The notes under the pieces were generated by a model. The model was not told where the DNA came from. It was given only the letters and a program-made list of their open reading frames with translations, and ran no database searches. DNA of 64,000 nucleotides. Origin: Sediminicola sp963974715 (lineage in GTDB: Bacteria > Bacteroidota > Bacteroidia > Flavobacteriales > Flavobacteriaceae). A program made the position numbers and the translations under genes. The stretch covers positions 62,001 through 126,000 of the forward strand of contig CAXBDK010000003.1 of assembly GCA_963974715.1 (NCBI GenBank), given 5' to 3'. This document shows positions 8,683 to 18,573 of this stretch, one piece after another. Positions within the stretch are counted from its first letter, which is position 1, and the number at the start of each line of letters is the position of its first letter.

Positions 8683-11172
8683 CTATTTTTTCGCTTTCGG
8701 TTTTGCCTTGGCTTTTTTCTTGGGCGATTTCTTTTCGATCAGGGCCTTTGCCTCCTCCAATGTAAATTTGGCAACGTCCACCTCTTTTGCAAGTTCTACT
8801 TTTATCTTACCCTTAATAATGGTATGTCTCCCCCATCGGGCCTTTTCGATACGGATTCCGGCATCGGGCCAGTCCTGTACCAATTTTTCCCTTTCCTTCT
8901 GTTTCTTGGCTTCAATAAGTTCCACAATATCGTTCTTGGAAAGGTTGTCAAAATCGTATTTTTTGGGAACATTGATGAACATTCCGTCCCACTTGATAAA
9001 GGGACCGAAGCGGCCGGTTCCCTTGGTTACCTCCCTTTCTTCATAAGAAGCTATGGGAGCATCGGCCTTTAGTTTCTCCTCTATGAGCTCTATCGCCCTT
9101 TCCATATCAATGTCCAATGCACTTTCGCCGGCCGACATCGAAACAAACGTAGTACCAAACTTAACATATGGGCCAAAACGGCCCACATTGGCCTCTACCT
9201 CCTCACCTTTATAACTCCCCAGATGTCTGGGCAACTTAAAGAGGTCCATGGCCTCCTCAAAGGAAATGGTATTTAGGGAATGCTCCGGCAAAAGACTTGC
9301 GAACAAAGGTTTCTCCTCTTCTTCGGAAGTGCCTATCTGCACCATTGGGCCAAACCTTCCCAAGCGCACGGATACCTGCCTCCCGGATTTGGGATCGGTC
9401 CCCAGGATCCTTTCCCCGCTGGCCCGATCCGCATTTTCCTCCACATCCAGTACATTGGGATGGAAATCGCGGTAAAAATTGCTCATGACCTTTTGCCAAT
9501 CTTCCTCCCCTGCCGCTATCCCATCAAAATCCTCTTCCACTTTGGCGGTGAAGTTATAATCCAGGATATTGGCAAAATGTCCAACCAAAAAATCGGTGAC
9601 GATGGTCCCTATATCGGTCGGGACCAATTTGCCCTTATCCGAGCCAACATTTTCCTTTAGCTCTTTTTCGGCATACTTATCGCCTTTCAGTAAAAGCTGT
9701 ACATATTTTCGTTCGGCTCCCTCTACCGATCCCTTTTCCACATAGCCCCTATTTTGAATGGTAGAGATGGTGGGGGCATATGTGGAAGGTCTTCCAATAC
9801 CCAGTTCCTCCAGTTTTTTGACCAGGGAAGCCTCGGTATATCTATAAGGTGCCCTTGAAAAACGTTCCGTGGCGGAGATATAATTATTGGCAAGGGACGC
9901 CCCTACCGTCATGAGCGGCAACATGCCCTCCTGCTCTTCCGAAAGGTCCTCATCATCGGTACCTTCCATATAGACCTTCAGGAACCCATCAAATTTAATG
10001 ACCTCCCCATTGGCCGTAAATTCTTCGCCATGGGTACTTGCCTTGATCTTCACATTGGTGCGCTCCAGTTCTGCATCGCTCATTTGGGAAGCCAGTGTAC
10101 GCTTCCAGATCAGGTCGTACAGTTTAGACTGGTCCCTATCCAAGGAAGGTGATTGTATTTTCATATCCGTGGGACGTATGGCCTCATGGGCTTCCTGAGC
10201 CCCTTTGGACTTGCCCGTAAAATTCCTTACAGTGCTATATTCCTTTCCGTAATTGCCAATAATAGCGTCCTTGGCAGCATCCAAGGCTTCCTTGGAAAGG
10301 TTAACGCTATCGGTTCTCATATAGGTAATGAGCCCCGCTTCATATAAACGTTGTGCCACCTGCATGGTCTTGCCTACGGAAAAATAAATTTTTCTGGAGG
10401 CTTCCTGTTGCAGGGTGGAGGTCGTAAAGGGCGCAGCAGGCGATTTCTTGGCCGGTTTTTTATCCAGGTCCGCTACCGAAAAATTGGCCCCGATGTTCTT
10501 TTTCAAAAAGAGTTCCGCCGTTTCCTTTGAAGTAAATGTCTTGTAAAGCTTGGCCGTAAAAACAGACCCTTCCGATGTTTTGAACTCGGCCGATACCTTA
10601 AAGGAAGCTTCGGGAACGAAGCCGTCTATTTCCCTTTCCCTTTCCACGATCAGGCGTACCGCTACGGATTGGACCCTACCCGCGGACAGGCCAGGTTTTA
10701 TCTTTTTCCAAAGAACGGGCGAAAGTTCATATCCTACCAAGCGATCCAATACCCTTCTTGCCTGTTGTGCGTTAACAAGGTCATAGTTGATTCCACGAGG
10801 GGTCTCAATGGCCTTTTGGATGGCAGATTTGGTAATGGAATTGAACACGATCCTTCTGGTCTTTGCCATGTCCAGCTTTAGCTCTTCTGCCAAATGCCAG
10901 GATATGGCCTCCCCTTCCCGGTCCTCATCACTGGCCAACCATATGGTGTCGGCCTTGCCTGCAAGATCCCTTAGTTTTTTTACAAGTGCCTTTTTATCGC
11001 TATCAACAATATATTTAGGTTTAAACCCATTTTCCACGTCTACCCCCAACTCTTTGGAAGGAAGATCGGCAATATGTCCGAAACTGGACTCCACCTTAAA
11101 ATCCTTTCCTAAAAATTTCTCTATTGTTTTTGCTTTAGCCGGCGACTCTACAATTACTAAATTCTTTGCCAT
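8683..11172 (-). CDS. topA: DNA topoisomerase I (type IA)
   Basis: 829 residues. The Toprim domain starts at the N-terminus (LVIVESPAKAKTIEKFLG, with Glu9) and carries the acidic SDEDREGEAISWHL motif at about 81-94. The active-site tyrosine is Tyr284 in GLITYMRTDS. The enzyme relaxes negative supercoils. The C-terminal third has GRFGP-type repeats (GRFGPMVQIG, GRFGPYVKFG, GRFGPFIKWD) without the cysteine zinc fingers of the E. coli enzyme, and ends in a Lys/Ala-rich tail. A TAnnTTTG box lies 20 nt upstream of the ATG. Confidence 0.97.
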   Translation of the reverse strand: MAKNLVIVESPAKAKTIEKFLGKDFKVESSFGHIADLPSKELGVDVENGFKPKYIVDSDKKALVKKLRDLAGKADTIWLASDEDREGEAISWHLAEELKLDMAKTRRIVFNSITKSAIQKAIETPRGINYDLVNAQQARRVLDRLVGYELSPVLWKKIKPGLSAGRVQSVAVRLIVEREREIDGFVPEASFKVSAEFKTSEGSVFTAKLYKTFTSKETAELFLKKNIGANFSVADLDKKPAKKSPAAPFTTSTLQQEASRKIYFSVGKTMQVAQRLYEAGLITYMRTDSVNLSKEALDAAKDAIIGNYGKEYSTVRNFTGKSKGAQEAHEAIRPTDMKIQSPSLDRDQSKLYDLIWKRTLASQMSDAELERTNVKIKASTHGEEFTANGEVIKFDGFLKVYMEGTDDEDLSEEQEGMLPLMTVGASLANNYISATERFSRAPYRYTEASLVKKLEELGIGRPSTYAPTISTIQNRGYVEKGSVEGAERKYVQLLLKGDKYAEKELKENVGSDKGKLVPTDIGTIVTDFLVGHFANILDYNFTAKVEEDFDGIAAGEEDWQKVMSNFYRDFHPNVLDVEENADRASGERILGTDPKSGRQVSVRLGRFGPMVQIGTSEEEEKPLFASLLPEHSLNTISFEEAMDLFKLPRHLGSYKGEEVEANVGRFGPYVKFGTTFVSMSAGESALDIDMERAIELIEEKLKADAPIASYEEREVTKGTGRFGPFIKWDGMFINVPKKYDFDNLSKNDIVELIEAKKQKEREKLVQDWPDAGIRIEKARWGRHTIIKGKIKVELAKEVDVAKFTLEEAKALIEKKSPKKKAKAKPKAKK

Positions 11173-11191
11173 TCAATGTTTTTTGGTGACA

Positions 11192-11199
11192 CAAAAGTA
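11192..11199 (-). promoter_or_regulatory. -7 box (TACTTTTG) upstream of topA
   Basis: Exact TAnnTTTG on the minus strand, about 20 nt before the topA start codon. No TTG is found at the standard spacing. It lies in the 295 nt divergent gap between topA and miaB, in the middle of which (about 11220-11390) I see no further feature. Confidence 0.5.
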
Positions 11200-11401
11200 T
11201 ATCAATTTTTTTATTTAACGCTTTATCCCCGTTCCACATCCTAAAAAACCTAGGGCAGGGACACAATTGCACCAAAAAAATCGGCTCTTTAACGCCTTAC
11301 CCACTAAAGACCATAACGTGCCCGCATCTGAAAAGGGTAAATCATGGCATGGGCCATACCCTCGAAAACCTACGTACAATTGCTAAAATTTTCCTGTCAA
11401 A

Positions 11402-11433
11402 TTGTCACTTTTCCTTATTAAGCATTATCTTTG
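11402..11433 (+). promoter_or_regulatory. Complete Bacteroidota promoter of miaB
   Basis: TTG at 11402-11404, a 21 nt spacer and TATCTTTG at 11426-11433, an exact fit to TTG-N17-23-TAnnTTTG. It is 34 nt before the miaB ATG and overlaps a spurious in-frame TTG start, which supports the downstream start. It probably drives miaB through secG. Confidence 0.75.
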
Positions 11434-11467
11434 CCCCCTTATTGGACCAAAGGTCAAATACAATCCA

Positions 11468-12913
11468 ATGGAAAAGATCATAGACGAAACCGTTCAGGGC
11501 ACTTCTTTGTCCCTGGGTACCAACCTAGGGAACAACCGCAAGCTCTATATAGAGAGCTATGGCTGCGCCATGAATTTTTCAGATAGCGAGATCGTAGCCT
11601 CCATTTTGGCCACCGAAGGCTTCGATACTACACAGATCTTGGAGGAAGCGGACCTGGTGCTGGTGAATACCTGCTCCATTCGGGAAAAAGCGGAACTTAC
11701 CGTTCGTAAACGTTTGGAAAAATTCAATGCGGTCAAAAAACACCGGCCCCATATGAAAGTAGGGGTCTTGGGGTGTATGGCCGAACGGTTGAAGACCCGG
11801 TTGTTGGAAGAGGAAAAAATTGTGGACATGGTTGTCGGGCCCGATGCCTATAAAGACTTGCCAAACCTTATTCAAGAAGTGGATTCCGGCAGAAATGCCG
11901 TGAACGTGATCCTTTCCAAAGATGAGACCTATGGCGATATCGCCCCTGTTCGACTCCAGTCCAACGGGGTATCCGCTTTTGTCTCCATTACCAGGGGGTG
12001 CGACAATATGTGCACATTTTGTGTGGTACCCTTTACCAGGGGACGCGAACGCAGCCGTGACCCCCGATCCATATTGGAGGAAGTGGACGACCTTTGCAAC
12101 AAAGGCTTTAAGGAGATTACCCTCTTGGGCCAGAACGTGGACAGTTACCTTTGGTACGGGGGCGGTCTTAAAAAGGATTTCGCAGAAGCGTCCGAGATAC
12201 AAAAGGCCACAGCAGTGGATTTTGCGGATCTTTTGGGCATGGTGGCCATCCGCCGACCCAAATTAAGGATACGTTTTTCCACATCCAATCCGCAGGATAT
12301 GACCTTGGATGTCATCAAGGTCATGGCCGCCCATAAAAATATCTGCAACTATATCCATCTCCCCGTACAGAGCGGCAGCAACAGGATCTTAAAAAAAATG
12401 AACAGGCTGCACACCAGGGAAGAATATTTTGAACTGATAGACAATATCCGTAATTTATTGCCCGACTGTGCCATATCACAGGATATGATCTCCGGTTTTC
12501 CGACAGAATCCGAGGAAGACCACCTTGATACCCTCTCCCTCATGGAAAGGGTGAAATACGATTTTGGATATATGTATGCCTATTCCGAAAGACCGGGAAC
12601 CCTGGCCGAACGGAAAATGACGGACGATGTGCCCGATGCGGTCAAGAAAAGGCGACTTGCAGAGATCATCGCCCTACAGCGTGAACATGGCCATTTCAGG
12701 ATAAAACAGCAGTTGGGAAAAATACAGGAAGTGCTGATCGAAGGCACTTCCAAAAAGTCACCATCCGACTGGATGGGCAGGAACTCGCAGAGCACAGTAG
12801 TGGTTTTCCCAAAGGAAAACTATAAAGTGGGCGACTTTGTAAATGTGAAAATAAATAGCTGCACCTCGGCCACGCTCATAGGACATGCTGTGGGATATAG
12901 CGACAACAATTAA
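11468..12913 (+). CDS. miaB: tRNA-2-methylthio-N6-dimethylallyladenosine synthase MiaB
   Basis: 481 residues from the ATG at 11468; an in-frame TTG at 11402 is part of the promoter. MiaB adds a methylthio group to isopentenylated A37 in tRNAs that read UNN codons, using radical SAM chemistry. Three N-terminal cluster cysteines (C33, C69, C103) and the radical SAM motif CDNMCTFC (C178, C182, C185) are present, with a C-terminal TRAM-like region (KIQEVLIEG). It is the first gene of a run of five on the plus strand; the next start is 5 nt after its stop. Confidence 0.96.
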   Translation: MEKIIDETVQGTSLSLGTNLGNNRKLYIESYGCAMNFSDSEIVASILATEGFDTTQILEEADLVLVNTCSIREKAELTVRKRLEKFNAVKKHRPHMKVGVLGCMAERLKTRLLEEEKIVDMVVGPDAYKDLPNLIQEVDSGRNAVNVILSKDETYGDIAPVRLQSNGVSAFVSITRGCDNMCTFCVVPFTRGRERSRDPRSILEEVDDLCNKGFKEITLLGQNVDSYLWYGGGLKKDFAEASEIQKATAVDFADLLGMVAIRRPKLRIRFSTSNPQDMTLDVIKVMAAHKNICNYIHLPVQSGSNRILKKMNRLHTREEYFELIDNIRNLLPDCAISQDMISGFPTESEEDHLDTLSLMERVKYDFGYMYAYSERPGTLAERKMTDDVPDAVKKRRLAEIIALQREHGHFRIKQQLGKIQEVLIEGTSKKSPSDWMGRNSQSTVVVFPKENYKVGDFVNVKINSCTSATLIGHAVGYSDNN

Positions 12914-12918
12914 CGGAA

Positions 12919-14199
12919 ATGGAATCGGTACAAGCCATAAAACAGCGTTTTGAGATCATTGGAAACGATGTTAAGCTCAACAGGGCCATAGAAAAGGCCA
13001 TACAGGTGGCCCCCACCGACATTTCGGTGCTCGTGACAGGGGAAAGCGGGGTGGGCAAGGAAGCATTGCCCAAGATAATACACGCACTTTCACACCGTAA
13101 ACACGCCAAATACATTGCCGTAAACTGTGGGGCGATCCCCGAGGGGACCATAGACAGTGAACTCTTTGGCCATGAAAAAGGGGCCTTTACGGGAGCCACC
13201 GCTACCCGCAGTGGGTATTTTGAGGTGGCGGACGGTGGCACCATTTTTTTGGATGAAGTTGGAGAACTGCCACTTACGACCCAAGTGCGGTTATTGAGGG
13301 TCCTTGAAAACGGGGAGTTCCTAAAAGTGGGCTCCTCACAGGTACAAAAGACCGATGTCCGTATCGTGGCGGCCACCAACGTAAATATGTTCGAGGCCAT
13401 TAAAAAGGAAAAGTTCAGGGAGGATCTTTACTACCGTTTGAGCACCGTAGAGATAAACATCCCCCCCTTACGGGAACGGAAAGAGGACATCCATCTTCTC
13501 TTTAGAAAATTCGCTTCCGATTTTGGACAGAAATATAAGATGCCCACCATCCGTTTGGAGGACGATGCGGTTGGATTGCTGCTAAAATACAGATGGCCCG
13601 GCAATATCAGACAATTGCGGAACATTGCGGAACAGGTTTCCGTGCTGGAAGAAAACCGGAACATTTCATTGGGCACACTAAACGGTTACCTGCCAAATTC
13701 GGGCGATTCCAACTTGCCAGCGGTCATAAAACAGGGTCAGAAAGAAGGCGAATTCGCCAATGAAAGGGAAATCCTGTACAAGGTACTATTTGATATGAAG
13801 GGAGACCTGAACGATCTTAAAAAATTGACCTTGGAACTTATCAAGAACAACGATTCCAGCAAGGTACAGGAAGAGCAGCAAGGCCTTATAAGAAAGATTT
13901 ACGGCAACAATGCCGCCGGGGACGAGGAGGAATTTACCGAGGAAGAATCCAATGCAATGGAACTATTGAGCCTTCCGGAAGGTCAAGTTGACAAACCATT
14001 GACCAAATCCGTTGCCGAGGACAAATATCATTTTGCGGAAGAGATCCAAGAGGAGGAAACATTATCTTTACATCAAAGGGAAATAGAGCTCATAAAAAAA
14101 TCCTTGGAGCGCAACAAGGGAAAAAGAAAGGCGGCCGCATCGGAACTGGGCATCTCCGAGCGGACGCTCTACAGAAAAATAAAACAGTACGATCTATAA
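12919..14199 (+). CDS. Sigma-54-dependent transcriptional activator without sensor domain
   Basis: 426 residues. The AAA+ domain starts almost at the N-terminus: Walker A GESGVGKE (41-48), the sigma-54-contacting loop GAFTGA (88-93), Walker B GGTIFLDEVGEL (106-117) and the arginine region FREDLYYRL. There is no receiver, GAF or PAS domain before it. About 120 acidic, low-complexity residues separate it from a C-terminal Fis-type helix-turn-helix (about 385-426, AAASELGISERTLYRKI). It should open sigma-54 promoters, with the input signal unknown. It overlaps the next gene, lptE, by 1 nt, so its expression is tied to envelope genes. Confidence 0.92.
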   Translation: MESVQAIKQRFEIIGNDVKLNRAIEKAIQVAPTDISVLVTGESGVGKEALPKIIHALSHRKHAKYIAVNCGAIPEGTIDSELFGHEKGAFTGATATRSGYFEVADGGTIFLDEVGELPLTTQVRLLRVLENGEFLKVGSSQVQKTDVRIVAATNVNMFEAIKKEKFREDLYYRLSTVEINIPPLRERKEDIHLLFRKFASDFGQKYKMPTIRLEDDAVGLLLKYRWPGNIRQLRNIAEQVSVLEENRNISLGTLNGYLPNSGDSNLPAVIKQGQKEGEFANEREILYKVLFDMKGDLNDLKKLTLELIKNNDSSKVQEEQQGLIRKIYGNNAAGDEEEFTEEESNAMELLSLPEGQVDKPLTKSVAEDKYHFAEEIQEEETLSLHQREIELIKKSLERNKGKRKAAASELGISERTLYRKIKQYDL

Positions 14200-14717
14200 T
14201 GGGAAGTATCAAAAATATATTGGCAGTGTTCCTGGCCGCCATTGCCCTACATGGCTGTGGCGCCTATAATTTTACGGGGGGCGATGTGGGGACCGCAAAG
14301 ACATTCCAGGTAAATTATTTCCAGAACTATGCCGCCCAAAGTCCGGGATCTACCATTGAACCCAATTTGGACAGGGATTTTACCCTTGCCCTTCAGGACC
14401 TGTTGCAGAACCAGACCAGTCTTGATATGGTCCCATCGGGGGGCGACCTCCTGTACGAAGGGGAAATCGTGGAATACCGCATTGCGCCCATGACCGCCAC
14501 CTCGGCACAGACAGCGGCGCAGAACAGGTTGACCATTACCGTAAAGGTCCGGTTCTTCAACAAGACAAAGGAGGGTGTGGATTTTGAGAAAAATTTTTCA
14601 TTCTTCTATGACTATCCGGCAAATGCGCAGCTCAGTACCGTTCGGACAGAAGCACATGAAGTAATCTTTGAGCGGATTACCCAAGATATATTCAACGCAT
14701 CATTGGCCGATTGGTAA
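14199..14717 (+). CDS. lptE: LptE family LPS-assembly lipoprotein
   Basis: 172 residues. A lipoprotein signal ends in ALHGC (Cys20), followed by the GAYNFTGG start common in Bacteroidota LptE-like proteins and by conserved RLTITVKVRFFN and a C-terminal AHEVIFERITQDIFN. LptE plugs the LptD barrel and helps place lipopolysaccharide in the outer membrane. The ATG overlaps the stop of the sigma-54 activator. Family assignment rests on recognised sequence pattern and size; LptD is not in this window. Confidence 0.8.
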   Translation: MGSIKNILAVFLAAIALHGCGAYNFTGGDVGTAKTFQVNYFQNYAAQSPGSTIEPNLDRDFTLALQDLLQNQTSLDMVPSGGDLLYEGEIVEYRIAPMTATSAQTAAQNRLTITVKVRFFNKTKEGVDFEKNFSFFYDYPANAQLSTVRTEAHEVIFERITQDIFNASLADW

Positions 14718-14720
14718 AAA

Positions 14721-15632
14721 ATGAACGTAGCCGATTTTACATATCTTTTACAACACCCTGAAAAGGTGGTTTCGCCCGTACAGACCAGACAACTGGAAGA
14801 CGTATTGGAAACATACCCCTATTTCCAAGCGGCACGTGCCCTGCACCTGAAAGGCCTTAAAAATCTCAACAGCTTTAAATTCAACAATGCCCTAAAGGTC
14901 ACCGCCGCCCATACCACGGATCGCGATATCCTTTTCGAATTCATCACTTCCGAGGATTTTTTACAGAATACCATAGCCGACAGTATTTCAGGTTATGGGA
15001 TACCCCTAAAGGAAAAAGAGATCTTTGCCGAGGAAGTGGAACCCACTCAGTCCATAACTACCATACAGGACAATGGCGATCAGGACGGCCCCTATCCCAA
15101 AAACATACGGGAGGCGGAACAAATTTTGGACCCGTCGCTTTTTAGCTCAAAGGATCCGAGGGACGAGCGGCCGAATAGGGAACCAAGTGAAAAATCAGAT
15201 GCCCAAGAACTGGAAATGGGCCAACCGCTTCCCTTTACGAAAAAAGAAAAATATTCCTTTATGGAATGGTTGCAGCTAACTGCGCCCAAAGCATTAGAAG
15301 AACCTTCTATGGCCCAAAAGAATCTTCCCATGCCCCGATCGGAAGGGGAAATAAAGGACAAAAAGAAAAAATTCGACCTTATCGATAAGTTCATACAGAA
15401 CAATCCAAAGATAGTCCCAAAGGAGAAAATTGAAAAGGTGGACATCAAGGAATCCATAAAAATGGACAAAAAAGAACTGATGACAGAGACCTTGGCCAAG
15501 GTCTACCTAGAACAAAAAAAATACAAAAACGCCATACAGGCCTACCGAATTTTAAGTTTGAAATATCCAGAAAAAAGTAGTTTCTTTGCAGACCGCATAA
15601 AAGCGGTGGAAAAATTACAAAAAGAAAATTAA
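14721..15632 (+). CDS. Conserved Bacteroidota protein with C-terminal TPR
   Basis: 303 residues, no signal peptide. The N-terminal 75 residues form a conserved helical block (FTYLLQHPEKV, YPYFQAARALHLKGLK). A charged, proline-rich middle of about 150 residues looks disordered, though FMEWLQLT in it resembles a short conserved peptide. The last 60 residues (ETLAKVYLEQKKYKNAIQAY) look like one or two tetratricopeptide repeats. I do not know its function. It sits between lptE (3 nt) and secG (7 nt), which suggests a cytoplasmic adaptor for envelope export. Confidence 0.7.
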   Translation: MNVADFTYLLQHPEKVVSPVQTRQLEDVLETYPYFQAARALHLKGLKNLNSFKFNNALKVTAAHTTDRDILFEFITSEDFLQNTIADSISGYGIPLKEKEIFAEEVEPTQSITTIQDNGDQDGPYPKNIREAEQILDPSLFSSKDPRDERPNREPSEKSDAQELEMGQPLPFTKKEKYSFMEWLQLTAPKALEEPSMAQKNLPMPRSEGEIKDKKKKFDLIDKFIQNNPKIVPKEKIEKVDIKESIKMDKKELMTETLAKVYLEQKKYKNAIQAYRILSLKYPEKSSFFADRIKAVEKLQKEN

Positions 15633-15639
15633 TATCACG

Positions 15640-16002
15640 ATGAGTACATTTTCAATATTCCTAGTCCTAATCATCATTGTCTGCCTATTGTTGGTCTTGG
15701 TCATCATGGTACAAAATCCAAAAGGCGGTGGATTGTCATCTTCATTTGGAGGTGGCGGAAACCAAGTGGTCGGTGGCGTAAAAAAGACAGGGGACTTTTT
15801 GGACAAGAGCACATGGACCTTGGCCACCTTGCTAATTGTACTGATACTGTTGTCCAATGTAGCGTTAAAAGGAAGTCTTGGCGAGAGTGATTCGAAATTG
15901 CTCCAAGGCGATGAAATGGAAACAACGGCTCCCGAAAGCCAGCCTTTACCGGATGCCCTTCCCCCTGCCGAGGATGCGGTGCCGAACGAAGACCAAGAAT
16001 AG
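15640..16002 (+). CDS. secG: Preprotein translocase subunit SecG
   Basis: 120 residues. Two membrane helices (about 5-25 and 60-78) flank the glycine-rich QNPKGGGLSSSFGGGG loop that defines SecG. It is the small accessory subunit of the SecYEG channel. Compared with short SecG proteins it has an extra acidic, proline-rich tail of about 40 residues. It is the last gene of the miaB operon, followed by a terminator. Confidence 0.93.
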   Translation: MSTFSIFLVLIIIVCLLLVLVIMVQNPKGGGLSSSFGGGGNQVVGGVKKTGDFLDKSTWTLATLLIVLILLSNVALKGSLGESDSKLLQGDEMETTAPESQPLPDALPPAEDAVPNEDQE

Positions 16003-16023
16003 GAATAAATCATAAATCCATAA

Positions 16024-16058
16024 AAAAATGCCAGCTTTAATGACAAGCTGGCATTTTT
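16024..16058 (+). terminator. Rho-independent terminator after secG
   Basis: Perfect 14 bp stem (16024-16037 and 16045-16058) with a 7 nt loop and a T tract. It separates the miaB-secG operon from groES. Confidence 0.9.
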
Positions 16059-16086
16059 CATTTATAATATGTCAGGTTTTCCGCAA

Positions 16087-16101
16087 TGGCATAATTTCTG
16101 C
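16087..16101 (+). promoter_or_regulatory. Candidate sigma-54 promoter of groESL
   Basis: TGGCATAATTTCTGC has the invariant GG (-24) and GC (-12) of sigma-54 promoters at the required spacing and matches most of TGGCAYGrNNNTTGC. No TAnnTTTG box and no CIRCE inverted repeat were found in the same 83 nt gap. Transcription would start near 16113, giving a leader of about 30 nt before groES. The assignment is by eye. Confidence 0.5.
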
Positions 16102-16141
16102 CTAGAACTATACAGCAATTTTAAATTTAAAAACTATAAAT

Positions 16142-16420
16142 ATGTCTAAAGTTAGCATTAAACCATTAGCCGATAGGGTACTTATCGAGCCCATGGCCGC
16201 CGAAACCAAAACGGCTTCAGGTATCTACATCCCAGAAACCGCAAAAGAAAAACCACAAAAAGGAAAAGTAGTGGCAGTTGGCCCAGGTACTAAGGACGAC
16301 AAAGTTACAGTAAAGGTCGGGGATACCGTACTTTATGGCAAATATGCCGGTACAGAATTAAAATTGGAAGGTAAGGATTACCTTATCATGCGCGAAACTG
16401 ACATTTTTGCAATCATTTAA
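16142..16420 (+). CDS. groES: Co-chaperonin GroES
   Basis: 92 residues, normal length. Family landmarks include PLADRVLIEP near the N-terminus, the mobile loop around KTASGIYIPETAKEKPQKG, and GDTVLYGKYAGTEL. GroES caps the GroEL folding chamber in the cytoplasm. groEL follows after 23 nt. Confidence 0.98.
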   Translation: MSKVSIKPLADRVLIEPMAAETKTASGIYIPETAKEKPQKGKVVAVGPGTKDDKVTVKVGDTVLYGKYAGTELKLEGKDYLIMRETDIFAII

Positions 16421-16443
16421 TCATTTAAAAATAATTTTACAAA

Positions 16444-18072
<1,629 letters not shown>

Positions 18073-18088
18073 GTCATATACTCCCAAT

Positions 18089-18126
18089 AAAAAAATGGGC
18101 TGCCTGAAAAGGCAGCCCATTTTTTT
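18089..18126. terminator. Bidirectional terminator between groEL and the HMA gene
   Basis: Stem of about 16 bp (18089-18104 and 18111-18126) with a 6 nt loop, flanked by A on the left and T on the right, so it can serve both converging genes. Confidence 0.9.
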
Positions 18127-18146
18127 ATGTTCAAAGTACGGGGCTA

Positions 18147-18509
18147 TTACCTATGGTGTACCCCACTGTCGTCCGAAGAATCCTCGCGATATTTACAACA
18201 GGGATGTACCTTGCCATAGGCTTCTTCGGTAGCCTTCAGTTCTTTGGTATCATGTCCTACTTCCACCAATGCCGTTTTGATTTCCATGGAATTTGTCTTG
18301 CGCTCGTCCATCACCAGCGATAATTGGTGCGAAGGAATATCCCATAGGGCATATTTCACACCGGGTACGGCCAGAGCGGCCTTTTCGATGCGCATTTTGC
18401 ACATTTCACACTTACCATCCACTTCCATGACCATTTTTTTGTTCTTTTCCTGTGCGGTCACCGTTACGGACGCGGCCAAGAAAACCAGGCATAATAATAC
18501 TTTTCTCAT
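18147..18509 (-). CDS. Secreted heavy-metal-associated (HMA) domain protein
   Basis: 120 residues with a signal peptide ending in VTAQ (residue 20). An HMA-type domain follows with the metal motif GKCEMC (C34, C37) and the expected alternating strands and helices. The tail adds an HPCC cluster (102-105) and a His pair (118-119), more possible metal ligands. It is probably a periplasmic metal carrier. It lies downstream of a TonB-dependent receptor on the same strand, which supports a copper or related metal transport role; the metal itself is inferred. Confidence 0.82.
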   Translation of the reverse strand: MRKVLLCLVFLAASVTVTAQEKNKKMVMEVDGKCEMCKMRIEKAALAVPGVKYALWDIPSHQLSLVMDERKTNSMEIKTALVEVGHDTKELKATEEAYGKVHPCCKYREDSSDDSGVHHR

Positions 18510-18573
18510 CTTTTTTACATTTTTATGGACTGCATTTGGCAGTTCCTGTTACTAATAATGGGTCCTATTTACC

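Noticed and set aside
11402..11467. In-frame TTG extension at the miaB 5' end
   Set aside because: The TTG is the -33 element of a complete consensus promoter, and the extra residues have no MiaB similarity.
16059..16141. CIRCE (HrcA) operator before groES
   Set aside because: No TTAGCACTC/GAGTGCTAA inverted repeat or close variant is present.
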